NCBI GenBank assembly: GCA_947445775.1
Contig: CANFEB010000003.1
Location: 1 to 40,642 of the forward strand
Direction: 5' to 3'
DNA: 40,642 nucleotides
Source of the DNA: Oligoflexales bacterium
Lineage (GTDB): Bacteria > Bdellovibrionota_B > Oligoflexia > Oligoflexales > RGVZ01
Shown here: positions 16,997 through 28,879 of the stretch, in pieces
Layout of the letters: every line of letters starts with the position of its first letter
Numbering within the stretch: the first letter of the stretch is position 1
Program-made: the position numbers and the translations under genes
The notes under the pieces: generated by a model
The model's database searches: none
Told to the model about the DNA's origin: nothing
The model's input: only the letters and a program-made list of their open reading frames with translations

Positions 16997-18356
16997 GTCT
17001 AAACACCTGCACTTCGTTGGCATTGGTGGCAGCGGCATGTCCGGCTTAGCTGAATATGCCTTGCGCCAAGGATGCCGCGTCACGGGGAGCGACTCCGCCA
17101 CTCCAGATTCTTTGAACCGGCTTAGTGCCATGGGCGCAAAAATTTTTGATTCTCACGCAGCCACGAACCTTCAAGATGCTGACGAGGTCGTGTATTCAAC
17201 TGCCATCAAGGCCGACAACGCCGAGATGGTTGCGGCTCGCTCCATGAATTTGCCGCTGATCCATCGCTCGGAACTTTTAGCCAACTTCATGCGCGGCACC
17301 AATTCGGTGGCGATCGCTGGCACCCACGGAAAGACAACGACTGCGGCCCTTGTCACCCACGTTCTTGCGGCGTGTGGCGGCGACCCCAATGCTGTGATTG
17401 GGGGGGTCATGGTCGACACCCAATCGAGCATCCGGACGGGAAGTGGTGGTTATTTTATTATTGAGGCCGATGAGTCGGACGGGTCGTTTTTGAATTACGA
17501 ACCCGTTTTGGCTGCGCTCACCAACATCGATCAAGATCACCTCGATTTTTACGGGACATTTGAAAACATAAAATCAGCCTTTCATAAATACCTGCTGACC
17601 TCTGATCCCGATGTTGGCGTCGTTTGTTGCTGGGACGACGCTTCGGTTCGTGAGGTCTCGGAGGGAATTGGCAGGGCGCGCTTGACCTATGGGACCCTTT
17701 TGGGTTCCGAGGTGCGAGCCATCGACATTCGACAAGCCGGAATGGAAACCACCTTTACCGCGATGGTGGAACGAGACCGATTCTTGTGCAAACTTCCGCT
17801 GATCGGCCGTCACAATGTTTTGAATGCGCTGTGCAGTCTGGCGGTCATCCGGGCGCTGGGTATGGATGTTCGCCGGGCCTCTGAAAGCCTGGAATTTTTC
17901 GGCGGCGTCTCACGAAGGATGGAACTACTCGCAAATGTTTCCGGCGTTCGTGTGTTTGATGACTATGCCCACAATCCTGGCAAAATTCAGGCGTGCATTG
18001 CGGGAGCCCGAATGGCTTGGCCAACCCATCAGATCACGGTGGTCCATCAGCCGCACCGCTTTTCGCGCCTTGAGACCATGTATGACCGCATGACCGAATC
18101 CCTGCGTGGGGCCGACGATGTGATCCTGCTGCCCGTTTATGCAGCAGGTGAGTCGCCCTCCAAAAGGCATGACCCTCAGGCGTTTGCTGCCGATGTGGCT
18201 TTGAGGTCTTCCACAAGAACCCATGTTTTATCTGATATATCCGAAGCTTGTCGGCTTGCTTTGCATCTTTCACGACATCCAGCCATAATTTTAACAATAG
18301 GTGCTGGTGATGTTTGGAAAGTCGGCCACATGCTTCGGGAGCAATTGATTGGGTAG
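16965..18356 (+). CDS. murC: UDP-MurNAc:L-alanine ligase MurC
   Basis: A 463-residue Mur ligase catalysing the first amino-acid addition to UDP-MurNAc. It has the N-terminal HFVGIGGSGMSGLAE, the ATP motif AGTHGKTTTAALVTHVL, EADESDGSF, and NIDQDHLDFYG in the central domain. The C-terminal VFDDYAHNPGKIQA and HQPHRFSRLETM segments are MurC-specific. Length is normal. It overlaps ftsW by 32 bases and ftsQ by 8. murB and ddl, common between murC and ftsQ, are absent. Confidence 0.95.
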   Translation: MPADPPINSLKSKHLHFVGIGGSGMSGLAEYALRQGCRVTGSDSATPDSLNRLSAMGAKIFDSHAATNLQDADEVVYSTAIKADNAEMVAARSMNLPLIHRSELLANFMRGTNSVAIAGTHGKTTTAALVTHVLAACGGDPNAVIGGVMVDTQSSIRTGSGGYFIIEADESDGSFLNYEPVLAALTNIDQDHLDFYGTFENIKSAFHKYLLTSDPDVGVVCCWDDASVREVSEGIGRARLTYGTLLGSEVRAIDIRQAGMETTFTAMVERDRFLCKLPLIGRHNVLNALCSLAVIRALGMDVRRASESLEFFGGVSRRMELLANVSGVRVFDDYAHNPGKIQACIAGARMAWPTHQITVVHQPHRFSRLETMYDRMTESLRGADDVILLPVYAAGESPSKRHDPQAFAADVALRSSTRTHVLSDISEACRLALHLSRHPAIILTIGAGDVWKVGHMLREQLIG

Positions 18357-19182
18357 AAGCGCAATTATAAACGGCCAAAGGCCGGTCAAACGTAAGCGCA
18401 AACATGCCACCGAAAACCGGCGCAAGGTTTTTGTGGCCGCCCTGCGTTTTGGCGGCGTGCTTGCACTTGTGGCGCTCGCTGTTTTGCTGCCAGGTTATAT
18501 CGCAACAAAAATTCAAACCGGATTTAAATCATTGGTCTCGTCGCGTTCAAGTCAGATTGAATTTCTTGGCAAGGGCGGCGCCCTCGCTGAGTTTGATCGC
18601 GAGTCGCTCCAGTCGCGCATCAGCGACGCTGTAAATGCTGGAAAAAGCCTCGATGAGCTCGCCAAGATTGCGGGTTCGTTGGCTCCGCTCTCGCGAGTTG
18701 AAGTGGTCCGAACTTCGCCGGAAAAAATTGTCATCGGCTTTGAACGTCGGGCTCCCTCCATGAGGATTGAGCGCGGCAGCACCCTTCGCCTGATGGACAG
18801 TGGTGGATTTATTTACGGCAGTTGTTGCCAACTTCCGGCTCAAGAGGCCGAGTCTCAGTTGCCCTTATTAACTGGCCTTTCAGCGGCCGAGGACGGTGGA
18901 CTTAGTCCGCGCGAAGAACGTACGCTGATTGGCGAGGCCCTTGGACTTAATGGCGGCCTGATTGGCAAGGGCATCCGAGTTGCTTCGCTGCGTTATCAGA
19001 ATCACCGGGGATTTTTCACAGTGATGGATCCCGAGGGTATCGAGGTCTCCATGGGGCGTGCACCCTTTGAAGACAAACTAAACCGCCTGGCCGAGGTTCT
19101 TTTACGGATTGACCGCCAGAAGGTCAGCCGTATCGAACTCGACTATCATGGCAAGGCCTTCATCAAGGAGCGTAAGCTGTGA
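18349..19182 (+). CDS. ftsQ: Cell-division protein FtsQ
   Basis: A 277-residue bitopic protein: a basic cytoplasmic N-terminus (KRKRKHATENRRK), one membrane segment (about residues 28-48), then a periplasmic POTRA-like domain containing LAPLSRVEVVRTSPEKIVIGF and a beta domain ending in KVSRIELDYHGKAFI. Topology and position between murC and ftsA identify FtsQ, the divisome scaffold binding FtsL and FtsB. The start appears to be TTG at 18349, overlapping the murC stop; no in-frame ATG or GTG is available before the membrane segment. It overlaps ftsA by 4 bases. Confidence 0.88.
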   Translation: MGRSAIINGQRPVKRKRKHATENRRKVFVAALRFGGVLALVALAVLLPGYIATKIQTGFKSLVSSRSSQIEFLGKGGALAEFDRESLQSRISDAVNAGKSLDELAKIAGSLAPLSRVEVVRTSPEKIVIGFERRAPSMRIERGSTLRLMDSGGFIYGSCCQLPAQEAESQLPLLTGLSAAEDGGLSPREERTLIGEALGLNGGLIGKGIRVASLRYQNHRGFFTVMDPEGIEVSMGRAPFEDKLNRLAEVLLRIDRQKVSRIELDYHGKAFIKERKL

Positions 19183-20441
19183 GCCAAATAAGACCTTCAC
19201 AGATTTTCGCAATTGACCTTGGCACCAGCAAGTTCTGTGTGGCGCGTCTTGCCGACTGCGGCGCAGCGGATGGGGGATTCTCCATCGACAGTCTGGCCAT
19301 TCCTGCCAAGGGCACCAAACGTGGCATGGTGGTTGATTTCTCGGCAGCCCTTGAGTGCCTGTCGGCATTAATTGAAGAGGCGGAATCGCGCTGGAATTGT
19401 GACCTCTCCCATGGCGTAGTTGGCATTGCTGGCAGCCATTTGCGTAGCCATGTGGCCAAGGGCAGCATCGAAATTGGCCCCCAGCAAGTGGTTGGCGCCG
19501 CGACCCTGCAACGACTCGAAGCCCAAATGTACGATGCCTTTGGCCGGAGCAGTTCCGCTTCCCAACGGGAATTGCTTGATGCGATTGCCGTCAGCTACCA
19601 GATCGACCAGCGTGATGCCGTGGACGATCCGATTGGATTTAGCGGGACGATGCTTAGCACAGATTTTTTGATGATTGATGCCGACAAGGCCTACCTTCGC
19701 GACGTTGTGAGGCTCGTCAATGCTGCCGGCGTCAAGGTCACGCGCTTGGTCTCCGAGCCCCTGGCCTCTGCCTACGTTTGTGCTGGCGAGGATTTCAGGG
19801 AGTTAGGTTGCTGTGTGGTCGATATTGGCGGCGGCACGAGTGATGGTCTGGTCTTCGCCAACGGAAAACCGGCCCTCGCTTTTTCGGTGCCGATGGCTGG
19901 ATTTGCTATGACCTCTGATTTGGCTGTCGCTTTGAACCTACCGGTTCGCGAGGCTGAGCGGATTAAAACCATCTATGGCCTTTCAAGTTCTGGATTGGAG
20001 TCGCTGAGTGCCGAGGATATTCACGGCATTCAAAAAATCATTCCTGGCGATGTGGTAGCCAAAATTCTTGAGGCACGCTGCCGCGAACTCACCGTCAGCA
20101 TTGCCAAGCATCTGATCCCTTTCAAGGGGCGTCTTGGCGGTGGTGTGTTGTTAACTGGCGGAGGCAGTCAATTGAGCGGCGTCGCGGAACTTATGGGTTC
20201 GTCCATGCGCATTCCAGTGAAGGCGGTCCAGCCGCGTTGGCAAAAAGCTTTTTCCCTTAATGTGCCGCGCCAAGATCGCCTTGCCCCGAAATTTGCGACG
20301 GCCCTTGGCCTGCTTGTTCTTGGAGCGTTGCCTGATGCTGCTTCGCGCAACCGTGCACCCGCCAGCGACCTTTATTTGGCGGCAGCCGTCAGCCCAGGAC
20401 TTGTGAGCCGCCTGCGTGCGTGGCTTCGCGAGATGAGCTGA
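19179..20441 (+). CDS. ftsA: Cell-division protein FtsA
   Basis: A 420-residue actin-like ATPase that tethers FtsZ to the membrane. It starts with the phosphate-1 segment FAIDLGTSKFCVA. VVDIGGGTSDGLVFANGK (phosphate 2) and LLTGGGSQLSGVAEL (adenosine motif) follow. The C-terminus ends with an amphipathic, basic-hydrophobic stretch (SRLRAWLREMS) fitting the membrane-targeting sequence. The GTG start at 19179 overlaps the ftsQ stop. It is followed by 153 non-coding bases containing the ftsZ promoter. Confidence 0.94.
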   Translation: MSQIRPSQIFAIDLGTSKFCVARLADCGAADGGFSIDSLAIPAKGTKRGMVVDFSAALECLSALIEEAESRWNCDLSHGVVGIAGSHLRSHVAKGSIEIGPQQVVGAATLQRLEAQMYDAFGRSSSASQRELLDAIAVSYQIDQRDAVDDPIGFSGTMLSTDFLMIDADKAYLRDVVRLVNAAGVKVTRLVSEPLASAYVCAGEDFRELGCCVVDIGGGTSDGLVFANGKPALAFSVPMAGFAMTSDLAVALNLPVREAERIKTIYGLSSSGLESLSAEDIHGIQKIIPGDVVAKILEARCRELTVSIAKHLIPFKGRLGGGVLLTGGGSQLSGVAELMGSSMRIPVKAVQPRWQKAFSLNVPRQDRLAPKFATALGLLVLGALPDAASRNRAPASDLYLAAAVSPGLVSRLRAWLREMS

Positions 20442-20487
20442 CTCATCATATATGGACTCGCCTATCTCATTGATTTGCCCCACCTCA

Positions 20488-20517
20488 TTGACAGTTTTAG
20501 TCCAGTCTTCCTATAAT
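20488..20517 (+). promoter_or_regulatory. Consensus sigma-70 promoter for ftsZ
   Basis: TTGACA (20488-20493) and TATAAT (20512-20517) are both perfect consensus hexamers, separated by 18 bases, in the ftsA-ftsZ spacer. Transcription would start near 20524, giving a leader of about 70 bases before ftsZ. This would let ftsZ be expressed above the rest of the dcw operon. Confidence 0.85.
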
Positions 20518-20594
20518 TCTTGAATAACGATAAAATTTTTTAATGTTCTCGTCTGCCTATTGATAACTGCCGCATTCCTCCCGAGGAGACCCCC

Positions 20595-22406
20595 ATGGCT
20601 TTTGACGCTGAAAATATGAATCCCCCTGGTGCGAAGATCAAAGTTTTTGGAATCGGTGGCGGTGGGGGCAACGCCGTCAACACCATGATTCGCGCAAATC
20701 TAGAAGGCGTGGAATTCATCGCGGCCAATACCGACATTCAAGCGCTGCGCTTCAGTCTGGCGGTTCAAAATATTCAGATTGGTAAGGATTTGACCAAGGG
20801 CCTCGGCGCAGGAGCTGATCCTGACGTGGGACGCGACGCGGCCCTTGAGGACCGGCGCGATATCGAGAATGTTCTCAGAGATGCAGACATGGTCTTCATC
20901 ACAGCTGGCATGGGCGGGGGAACCGGCACCGGCGGAGCGGCTGTGATTGCGCAGATTGCCCGCGAACTCGGGGCTTTAACGGTCGCCGTTGTGACCAAGC
21001 CATTTCATTTCGAAGGGCGCCGCCGCCGCAAGCACGCTGAACTTGGTATTGCCCGCCTTAGAGAGTCCGTGGACACGCTGATCACCATTCCCAATCAGCG
21101 CCTGCTCCAAATCGCTACCCCTGACCTCAGCATGATCGATGCATTTAAAATGGCTGACAACGTTTTGGTGAACGCCGTGCGCGGCATCAGTGACATCATC
21201 AACATTCCGGGCACGGTGAATGTTGACTTTGCCGACGTCAAGACGGTCATGTCAAACATGGGCCATTCGTTGATGGGGATCGGTCACGCGGCAGGTCCCA
21301 AGCGCGCCGCCGAGGCAGCCCGTATGGCTATTTCGTCGCCCCTTCTTGAAGACATCGATATTCAGGGGGCCACGGGTATCTTGATCAACATCACCGCCGG
21401 CTCGTCAATCACACTGATGGAGGTCAACGAGGCCTGCTCGATCATTCAAGACTCTGCCCATGAGGATGCCAACATCATCTTTGGTGCAGTGATCGACGAA
21501 AATCTTGGTGATGCCATTCGGGTAACCGTCATCGCAACGGGCTTTCCGGTCGAGTCGCAGTTGGCAGATGCCAGCCACCCGACGATCGTTCGCCCTGTTG
21601 CCGCGAAGATTTTCTCGACAGATTACGCAACTGGTCCGCGCACGGTCGCCACGCTCCCAAATATTGCGGCGCAGGTCCCGGTGACTCTTGAGCCAAACCT
21701 GGCGCCTGCCCTGCATTTCGCACCAGAGCCGGTCCTTCAGGCCATCAGCGAGGCCCATGAGTTGGCTAAGTGGACCATTCAACATGGTGAGACCAGTTTC
21801 ATAACGCAGCCGGTGAATCCTCTCGCGGATTACAGTGAAGCGGATGATCTCCGAGATCTCCATGATTTCTCGGCAATATGCGATGATTCTGCCGTGGCGG
21901 ATGAGTTGGAAATTTCAAAGGGTTTTGAAGCCTCTGAAGTTTTGGAAGTTGCCGAAACCTCTGGTGCCTATGTTTGGGAAGAAGATTTCAACGGGCATGT
22001 GGCTCCCCTAGCCGCTCCCCTGGCCGCTCCCACCGCTGCTCCCCTAGCGGCGCCCTATGACGTGCCAACGCCGGGGGTTGCAGCCCAATCGGCCGCACAG
22101 CAGTTGCAAACCAATATTGCCTCAAGAATTTTTGACAGTTCTTTTGATTCCGATCCTGTAAAGCCGGCCGCTCAAGAAGAGGCCCCAATGGAATCTTTCT
22201 TTGAGGCCTGCGGCGGACTTAACATCACCAACGAGATCGATCGCAAGATTGACGAAGCCCTGGCATTGGCCCAACGCCTTCGCAACGCTGGAGCTAGCGC
22301 AAAACCCCAGCCGCAGCCAGTTGCTCAGGCCAAGGACCTGGGTGACGACGACCTCGACATGCCGGCATTTCTTCGCAATGGCAACTCTGACATCGCACTC
22401 GACTAA
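20595..22406 (+). CDS. ftsZ: Cell-division GTPase FtsZ with a long C-terminal linker
   Basis: A 603-residue tubulin homologue that forms the Z ring. The GTPase domain (about residues 1-320) has [10 protein letters not shown], the GTP signature [13 protein letters not shown] (about 105-117) and the T7-loop segment [13 protein letters not shown] linker of about 260 residues follows. It is acidic around residues 410-465 and then has an AAPLAAP-type repeat (about 468-486). The C-terminal peptide [12 protein letters not shown], which binds FtsA and other partners, is intact and followed by seven residues. Typical FtsZ proteins are 350-400 residues; long linkers are known in some lineages. GAGGAG precedes the ATG. 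Confidence 0.96.
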   Translation: MAFDAENMNPPGAKIKVFGIGGGGGNAVNTMIRANLEGVEFIAANTDIQALRFSLAVQNIQIGKDLTKGLGAGADPDVGRDAALEDRRDIENVLRDADMVFITAGMGGGTGTGGAAVIAQIARELGALTVAVVTKPFHFEGRRRRKHAELGIARLRESVDTLITIPNQRLLQIATPDLSMIDAFKMADNVLVNAVRGISDIINIPGTVNVDFADVKTVMSNMGHSLMGIGHAAGPKRAAEAARMAISSPLLEDIDIQGATGILINITAGSSITLMEVNEACSIIQDSAHEDANIIFGAVIDENLGDAIRVTVIATGFPVESQLADASHPTIVRPVAAKIFSTDYATGPRTVATLPNIAAQVPVTLEPNLAPALHFAPEPVLQAISEAHELAKWTIQHGETSFITQPVNPLADYSEADDLRDLHDFSAICDDSAVADELEISKGFEASEVLEVAETSGAYVWEEDFNGHVAPLAAPLAAPTAAPLAAPYDVPTPGVAAQSAAQQLQTNIASRIFDSSFDSDPVKPAAQEEAPMESFFEACGGLNITNEIDRKIDEALALAQRLRNAGASAKPQPQPVAQAKDLGDDDLDMPAFLRNGNSDIALD

Positions 22407-22430
22407 AAGAACTGAGAGCAGGCCACGGGC

Positions 22431-23486
22431 TCATACTGTGGCGTTGACAGCAATGGCCTCGCGCTTTTTCAGTGGCGGGGCCATTTGCAGCGATTCGGAA
22501 AAACTAACCCGCTTTTGACTCTCTGCGTCCATGGGTGTCAAGGCGTTGGCCAAAGACTCCGAGGGCGCCTGGGCTAGGGCCAGAAATTGCCGCAAACGAT
22601 GGCACCGGTATTGAGATTCGTTTTTGCCTTCGCGCTCAAATACTGGTGTCAGTGAATTACCAATCCAGCCCTTTACGGCCAGCTTCTGTCCGGCGAAAAA
22701 TTTATCTGCCATCATGCGGAAAAGCTCTTCGACCGGATAGGACTCGTGCCCGCAAACTTCGCCAACTGTCGTGTTTTCGTCGCGCGACAATTCAGCGGCG
22801 CGAACAATCTCCCTCGCAAAATCATCGACGTGAATTGGGCGCAGGGGCACAGGCCACTTGGGCACCGGATAAAGCAGCGGTAATTTCATGGTACGCAGCA
22901 CCGCGCGCATGAAGCGGTCATCTGGATTTTCGGCCTCAGCCACTATGGTCGGGCGCAAAATTATTTTTTCTTTGATGGCGGAATTCAGAAGTAGCAACTC
23001 TGCGGCGTATTTCTCGCGCAAAAACGGTGTCGCCGCATGGCGGCTTGCCCCCATGGCGCTGACAAAAACCAAGCGCTGGTTGCCAACTTTTTCCATGGCG
23101 GCAAGAAGATTTGCCATCATAGACAGGTTGCGCGACATGCGCTCTGGTTGCAGTAATTCCCTGACATCTCTTGGTTCATGGTTGGGACGCAAAGATCCGG
23201 CAAGCCCGCCCTCCCAGGCAAGATGCACCACTGTGTGGACATTGCGCAGCGGGGCCAGAAGCAATTCCGGGGAGCCCATGTCTGTGCATACCGGAAATAC
23301 TTGGGGCAGCGCTTCGGGCAGCCGGTGATAATAGGTTGCGATGGTGCTGGTGCTGCGCGATGAAAACAAACGAATGACCCGTTGGCCTATGAAGCCTGAA
23401 CTTCCCGTAACCATGACCGTTGGCGACGGCCGTTGGCGGGAACGCTCTTGGGTGGCGGAGTGGCTACTCATCCGGTGTGAATTCAT
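22431..23486 (-). CDS. NAD(P)-dependent epimerase/dehydratase-like (atypical SDR) protein
   Basis: A 351-residue protein with a Rossmann dinucleotide site near residue 25 (VMVTGSSGFIGQRVI). A VVHLAWEGG segment and an FVSAMGA strand follow, as in extended or atypical SDRs such as the NDUFA9-like group. The canonical YxxxK dyad is not clear; REKYAAE is the nearest candidate. The last 60 residues are not recognised. It lies 35 bases after the glycosyltransferase gene on the same strand, so the two may be co-transcribed and act on an envelope sugar. The substrate is unknown. It converges with ftsZ, with 24 bases between stops. Confidence 0.75.
   Translation of the reverse strand: MNSHRMSSHSATQERSRQRPSPTVMVTGSSGFIGQRVIRLFSSRSTSTIATYYHRLPEALPQVFPVCTDMGSPELLLAPLRNVHTVVHLAWEGGLAGSLRPNHEPRDVRELLQPERMSRNLSMMANLLAAMEKVGNQRLVFVSAMGASRHAATPFLREKYAAELLLLNSAIKEKIILRPTIVAEAENPDDRFMRAVLRTMKLPLLYPVPKWPVPLRPIHVDDFAREIVRAAELSRDENTTVGEVCGHESYPVEELFRMMADKFFAGQKLAVKGWIGNSLTPVFEREGKNESQYRCHRLRQFLALAQAPSESLANALTPMDAESQKRVSFSESLQMAPPLKKREAIAVNATV
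22452..22485. other. 11-bp hairpin between convergent ftsZ and epimerase ends
   Basis: AATGGCCTCGC (22452-22462) pairs with GCGGGGCCATT (22475-22485) with one G-U pair and a 12-base loop, 46 bases after the ftsZ stop and inside the epimerase 3' coding end. On the ftsZ strand no T tract follows. It may stabilise or terminate the ftsZ message with help from Rho. Confidence 0.35.
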
Positions 23487-23521
23487 GGATGGACTCTCTC
23501 TCGACTGATTTTCGATTGTGA

Positions 23522-24604
23522 CTAAAGGGAATTATACAGTGTTTTCAACTGAATCGCCGCATCGTTCCATGAAGGGCGCGTTGCCACCCAGGTTTCCAGC
23601 TTTTGACTATCTTGTGAAAAGCGTTGGGAGGTCATTTCAATGGCCGCGACCCAAGCCGAAGCATCTGACGTCGCATCTAGAGATGTTCCGGTGTGGGGGC
23701 AAACCACCTCGTCAATTCCCGAACCTTTAGTGTAAACAACTGGAACTCCTGAGGCTTGCGCCTCGGCCGCCGGCAAACAAAAGCCTTCTAAAACGCTGGG
23801 TTGCAAATAGACATCCTGCTGACGGTAGATGTTTTCCAGCTCAGCCCTAGTGGGCCCTTGGATGATTTGCAGCCAGCCCTTGGTCAAGAGCTGGCTCGCC
23901 AATTGTTTCTCTGCCTCGTCGAGCAGACTCGAAGTCACCAACGTGCCAAAAACTCTGCCCTTTGCAGCTGCCAAGATCTGAAGAAACAAGTCGTGGCGCT
24001 TATATTTTTCACTTCTTCCAACCGTCGCTACCCTGATCACGGCCCGCTCGGGGCCTTCACTGGAGAGCGCCTTGGGGGCCTGGGTGGGAAAGCCATTGGG
24101 GATCACGTGGATCTTTTTTTCGATCCCGCAATAACGCTCAAGGATGGTGTTTTTGGTCCAGTGCGACACACACACCACGACATCGGCCCGTGCGAGGGCT
24201 CGCGGCAAAAGCGCTGCCATTTGCATCCGTGAGGCTCTGGATACCCAACCCGGCTGGACCATGAGCGGAATGAGGTCGTGGACGGTCAAAACAAAACGAA
24301 CGCGCTCCAAAGGAACACTTCCGGTCCAAAGGGGCAGATTGGTATTGCTGAGGCCGTGATAAATGGCCGGCGAGGTGTTTGCAGAGATGTGACGCGAAAA
24401 TTCGCAAAAATCAAAAAGTGGACTCAAGGCCTTGGATTTTGCGCCTAGCTTATGGAAAAAGTTAAAAGGGCCTTGTCCATTTGTGGACCCGAGGACTGAC
24501 GCCTCGACTCCCTTGGTGGACAAAGCCCCTTTTAATTCCATGGCGTGAACAAAGATTCCGCTGGGTCCACGGACGATCCCGTAGCTATCCCAGAAAACGT
24601 TCAC
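23522..24604 (-). CDS. GT4-family glycosyltransferase
   Basis: A 360-residue GT-B glycosyltransferase. The N-terminal domain has the GT4-like SYGIVRGPSGIFVHAMEL opening and VLTVHDLIPLM; VVCVSHWTKNTI and VIPNGF mark the domain junction. The C-terminal donor domain carries VATVGRSEKYKRHDLF and the E-x7-E-type motif VLEGFCLPAAEAQASGVPVV that binds nucleotide sugar. Acceptor and donor cannot be told. The start is GTG at 24604, preceded by GAGGAAGAAATAGG. It follows atpC by 12 bases on the same strand, so it may ride on the ATP synthase transcript. Confidence 0.85.
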   Translation of the reverse strand: MNVFWDSYGIVRGPSGIFVHAMELKGALSTKGVEASVLGSTNGQGPFNFFHKLGAKSKALSPLFDFCEFSRHISANTSPAIYHGLSNTNLPLWTGSVPLERVRFVLTVHDLIPLMVQPGWVSRASRMQMAALLPRALARADVVVCVSHWTKNTILERYCGIEKKIHVIPNGFPTQAPKALSSEGPERAVIRVATVGRSEKYKRHDLFLQILAAAKGRVFGTLVTSSLLDEAEKQLASQLLTKGWLQIIQGPTRAELENIYRQQDVYLQPSVLEGFCLPAAEAQASGVPVVYTKGSGIDEVVCPHTGTSLDATSDASAWVAAIEMTSQRFSQDSQKLETWVATRPSWNDAAIQLKTLYNSL

Positions 24605-24616
24605 CCTATTTCTTCC

Positions 24617-26430
<1,814 letters not shown>

Positions 26431-26467
26431 CTAACTCCAAATGTTTCTGCTGGGTCCGTTACGGTGA

Positions 26468-27346
26468 TCAGACCGCTTCGGCGCCACTGACGATTTCGAT
26501 AAGTTCTTTGGTGATGGCTGCCTGACGTGCCCGGTTGTACAGAAGCGTCAGTTTACGAATGTATTCTTTTGCATTTTTGGTTGCCGAATCCATGGCTGTC
26601 ATGCGCGCGCCGTGTTCTGAGGCGCCGCCCTCAAGCAGAACCCGGAACAAGGTGTTGATAACATGTTTGCGCAGCATTCCTTCAAGGACGGTGTGCGCAT
26701 CTGGCTCAATGATAAAGTCCAATGTGTCGTGTTCGTCGTCGCCAAAATCCGGGGTCACCACGGGAAGCAGTTGTTTTACCCTTGGGGTTTGGGTCAAAAT
26801 GTTTTTGAATTCTGAAAAAATCAAAACAATGCGGTCGTATTTTCCAGAGGTGAACAAGCCGGAAAGCTCGTCTGTGATCGCCTTGGCTGATTGATAGGTG
26901 GGACGTTCAAGCACCTTCTCGCGCGTGATCATTGGGGTAAGACCGACCTTGCGATAAAACTGTCCTGCCCTCTTGCCCATGGCGGCAATATCCACTTCAC
27001 AGCCCTGGTCGGTGTTTTCGCGCACGTAGCGAACGGCCGCCTTGAACACGTTCGTATTCAAGCTGCCGCATAAACCGCGGTCCGTTGACACCACCACCGC
27101 CAGCACCCTTTTTGGCACTTCCACGAACCGCAGTAGCTCCATGCTTTCGAGGTTTTCTAGATTTTCAACCCCGGCGGCAAGGCGGCCAACAATGCGGTCA
27201 AAGGCGGCGCCGTAAGGCCGCGCCGCCAGGACAGCCTGGTTGGCGCGCGAAAACTTCGCCGCCGACACCAGCTTCATGGCGTGGGTTATTTTTTGGGTGT
27301 TGCGAACGCTTGTGATGCGTCGCTTCGTATCCTTTAAACTAGGCAT
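26468..27346 (-). CDS. atpG: ATP synthase F1 gamma subunit
   Basis: A 292-residue central-stalk subunit. The N-terminal helix ([28 protein letters not shown]) and the C-terminal helix ([45 protein letters not shown]) form the conserved rotor coiled coil. [11 protein letters not shown] is the family signature. The start is the ATG at 27346, overlapping the atpA stop by 8 bases; the longer open frame to 27457 is not family-like. Confidence 0.95.
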   Translation of the reverse strand: MPSLKDTKRRITSVRNTQKITHAMKLVSAAKFSRANQAVLAARPYGAAFDRIVGRLAAGVENLENLESMELLRFVEVPKRVLAVVVSTDRGLCGSLNTNVFKAAVRYVRENTDQGCEVDIAAMGKRAGQFYRKVGLTPMITREKVLERPTYQSAKAITDELSGLFTSGKYDRIVLIFSEFKNILTQTPRVKQLLPVVTPDFGDDEHDTLDFIIEPDAHTVLEGMLRKHVINTLFRVLLEGGASEHGARMTAMDSATKNAKEYIRKLTLLYNRARQAAITKELIEIVSGAEAV

Positions 27347-28859
27347 GGGCGCGGAATCCCTTGTCGAATTCTTCAATCCCGCGACGCAAGTCGGCGTCAA
27401 CATCCGACAGCTTCGCGCGGTTTTTGATTTTATCAAGAACATGCTGGTACTTGGCACGAAGGTGCTGAATCAAACCAGTCTCCCAGGCCTTGATTTGACT
27501 CACCGGCTTCTGATCAAGGTAGCCCTTGGTCGCAGCAAAAATCATGGCGACCTGTGAGCCGACGTCCAACGGCTCGTACTGGGATTGCTTCAAGATTTCG
27601 ACCAAGCGCTCGCCCCTAGCGAGGGTCTTCTGGGTGGTGACGTCCAGGTCAGAGCCAAACTGCGCGAAAGCTGCAAGTTCGCGGTACTGCGCCAATTCAA
27701 GGCGCAAACTACCCGCCACCGCCTTCATCGCCGGCACCTGGGCCGACCCGCCGACGCGAGAAACGGACAAGCCTGCGTTGATGGCTGGACGAATGCCGCT
27801 GAAGAAAAGATCGGATTCGAGAAAGATCTGTCCATCGGTGATCGAAATTACGTTGGTCGGAATGTATGCGGAAATGTCCCCGGCTTGGGTTTCAATCACC
27901 GGAAATGCCGTGATGGATCCTGCGCCCTTGGCATCACTTAGCTTACATGCGCGCTCTAACAAGCGGCTGTGAACGTAGAAAACGTCACCCGGATAGGCCT
28001 CGCGGCCCGGAGGACGGCGAAGCAACAAGGAGAGCTCGCGGTAGGCGTTGGCCTGCTTGGAAAGATCGTCGTAAAATATCACGACATGCTCGCCACGGTC
28101 GCGGAAGTATTCCCCCATGGTGCAGCCAGAATAGGGGGCCAAAAACTGCATCGGCGCCGGATCAATGGCGGTTGCTGCGACGACAATCGTGTACTCCATG
28201 GCGCCGGCACGCTTCAGCCGGTCCACCACCTGGGCTACGGTCGAGGCCTTCTGGCCAATGGCCACATAAATGCAAACGACCCCTTGGCCCTTTTGATTGA
28301 TGATGGTGTCAATCGCAATGGCTGTCTTGCCGGTTTGGCGGTCGCCAATGATAAGTTCTCGCTGGCCACGACCAATCGGGGTCATGGCGTCAATGGCCTT
28401 CACGCCCGTTTGGAGCGGTTCGTGAACCGATTTGCGTTCGATGATGCCAGGAGCTTTGACTTCCACTATTCCGCGGCCTTCGGCCTGAATTGGGCCAAGG
28501 CCATCAATCGGATTACCGAGGGCGTCGACCACCCGACCAAGAAGCGCGCGGCCAATTGGGACGCTGTTGATTTGCTTGAGGCGCTTGACGGTTTCACCTT
28601 CTTCGATACCTTTAGTGGTACCGAGAATGGCAACGCCGACGTTATCTTCCTCTAGGTTAAGGACCACGCCGCGCGTGCCCTTGGCAAACTCAACAAGTTC
28701 TCCGGACATCGCGCCTTCGAGACCATAAACTCGTGCAATGCCGTCACCAACGGTGAGGACCGTGCCGGTTTCTTGGAGCTCGGCCGCTTGGCCGTAATTC
28801 TTGATGCGCTCACTGATGATTCTACTAACTTCTTCGACTCTGATTTTCTGCATGGTCAT
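27339..28859 (-). CDS. atpA: ATP synthase F1 alpha subunit
   Basis: A 506-residue nucleotide-binding subunit of the F1 head. The N-terminal [26 protein letters not shown], Walker [14 protein letters not shown], and the signature [17 protein letters not shown] with the arginine finger region are intact. Length is normal. It lies 20 bases after atpH. The start is [10 protein letters not shown]; the second Met would shorten it by only two residues. Confidence 0.97.
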   Translation of the reverse strand: MTMQKIRVEEVSRIISERIKNYGQAAELQETGTVLTVGDGIARVYGLEGAMSGELVEFAKGTRGVVLNLEEDNVGVAILGTTKGIEEGETVKRLKQINSVPIGRALLGRVVDALGNPIDGLGPIQAEGRGIVEVKAPGIIERKSVHEPLQTGVKAIDAMTPIGRGQRELIIGDRQTGKTAIAIDTIINQKGQGVVCIYVAIGQKASTVAQVVDRLKRAGAMEYTIVVAATAIDPAPMQFLAPYSGCTMGEYFRDRGEHVVIFYDDLSKQANAYRELSLLLRRPPGREAYPGDVFYVHSRLLERACKLSDAKGAGSITAFPVIETQAGDISAYIPTNVISITDGQIFLESDLFFSGIRPAINAGLSVSRVGGSAQVPAMKAVAGSLRLELAQYRELAAFAQFGSDLDVTTQKTLARGERLVEILKQSQYEPLDVGSQVAMIFAATKGYLDQKPVSQIKAWETGLIQHLRAKYQHVLDKIKNRAKLSDVDADLRRGIEEFDKGFRAHA

Positions 28860-28879
28860 GGTCGCCGCCTCCTGAATAC

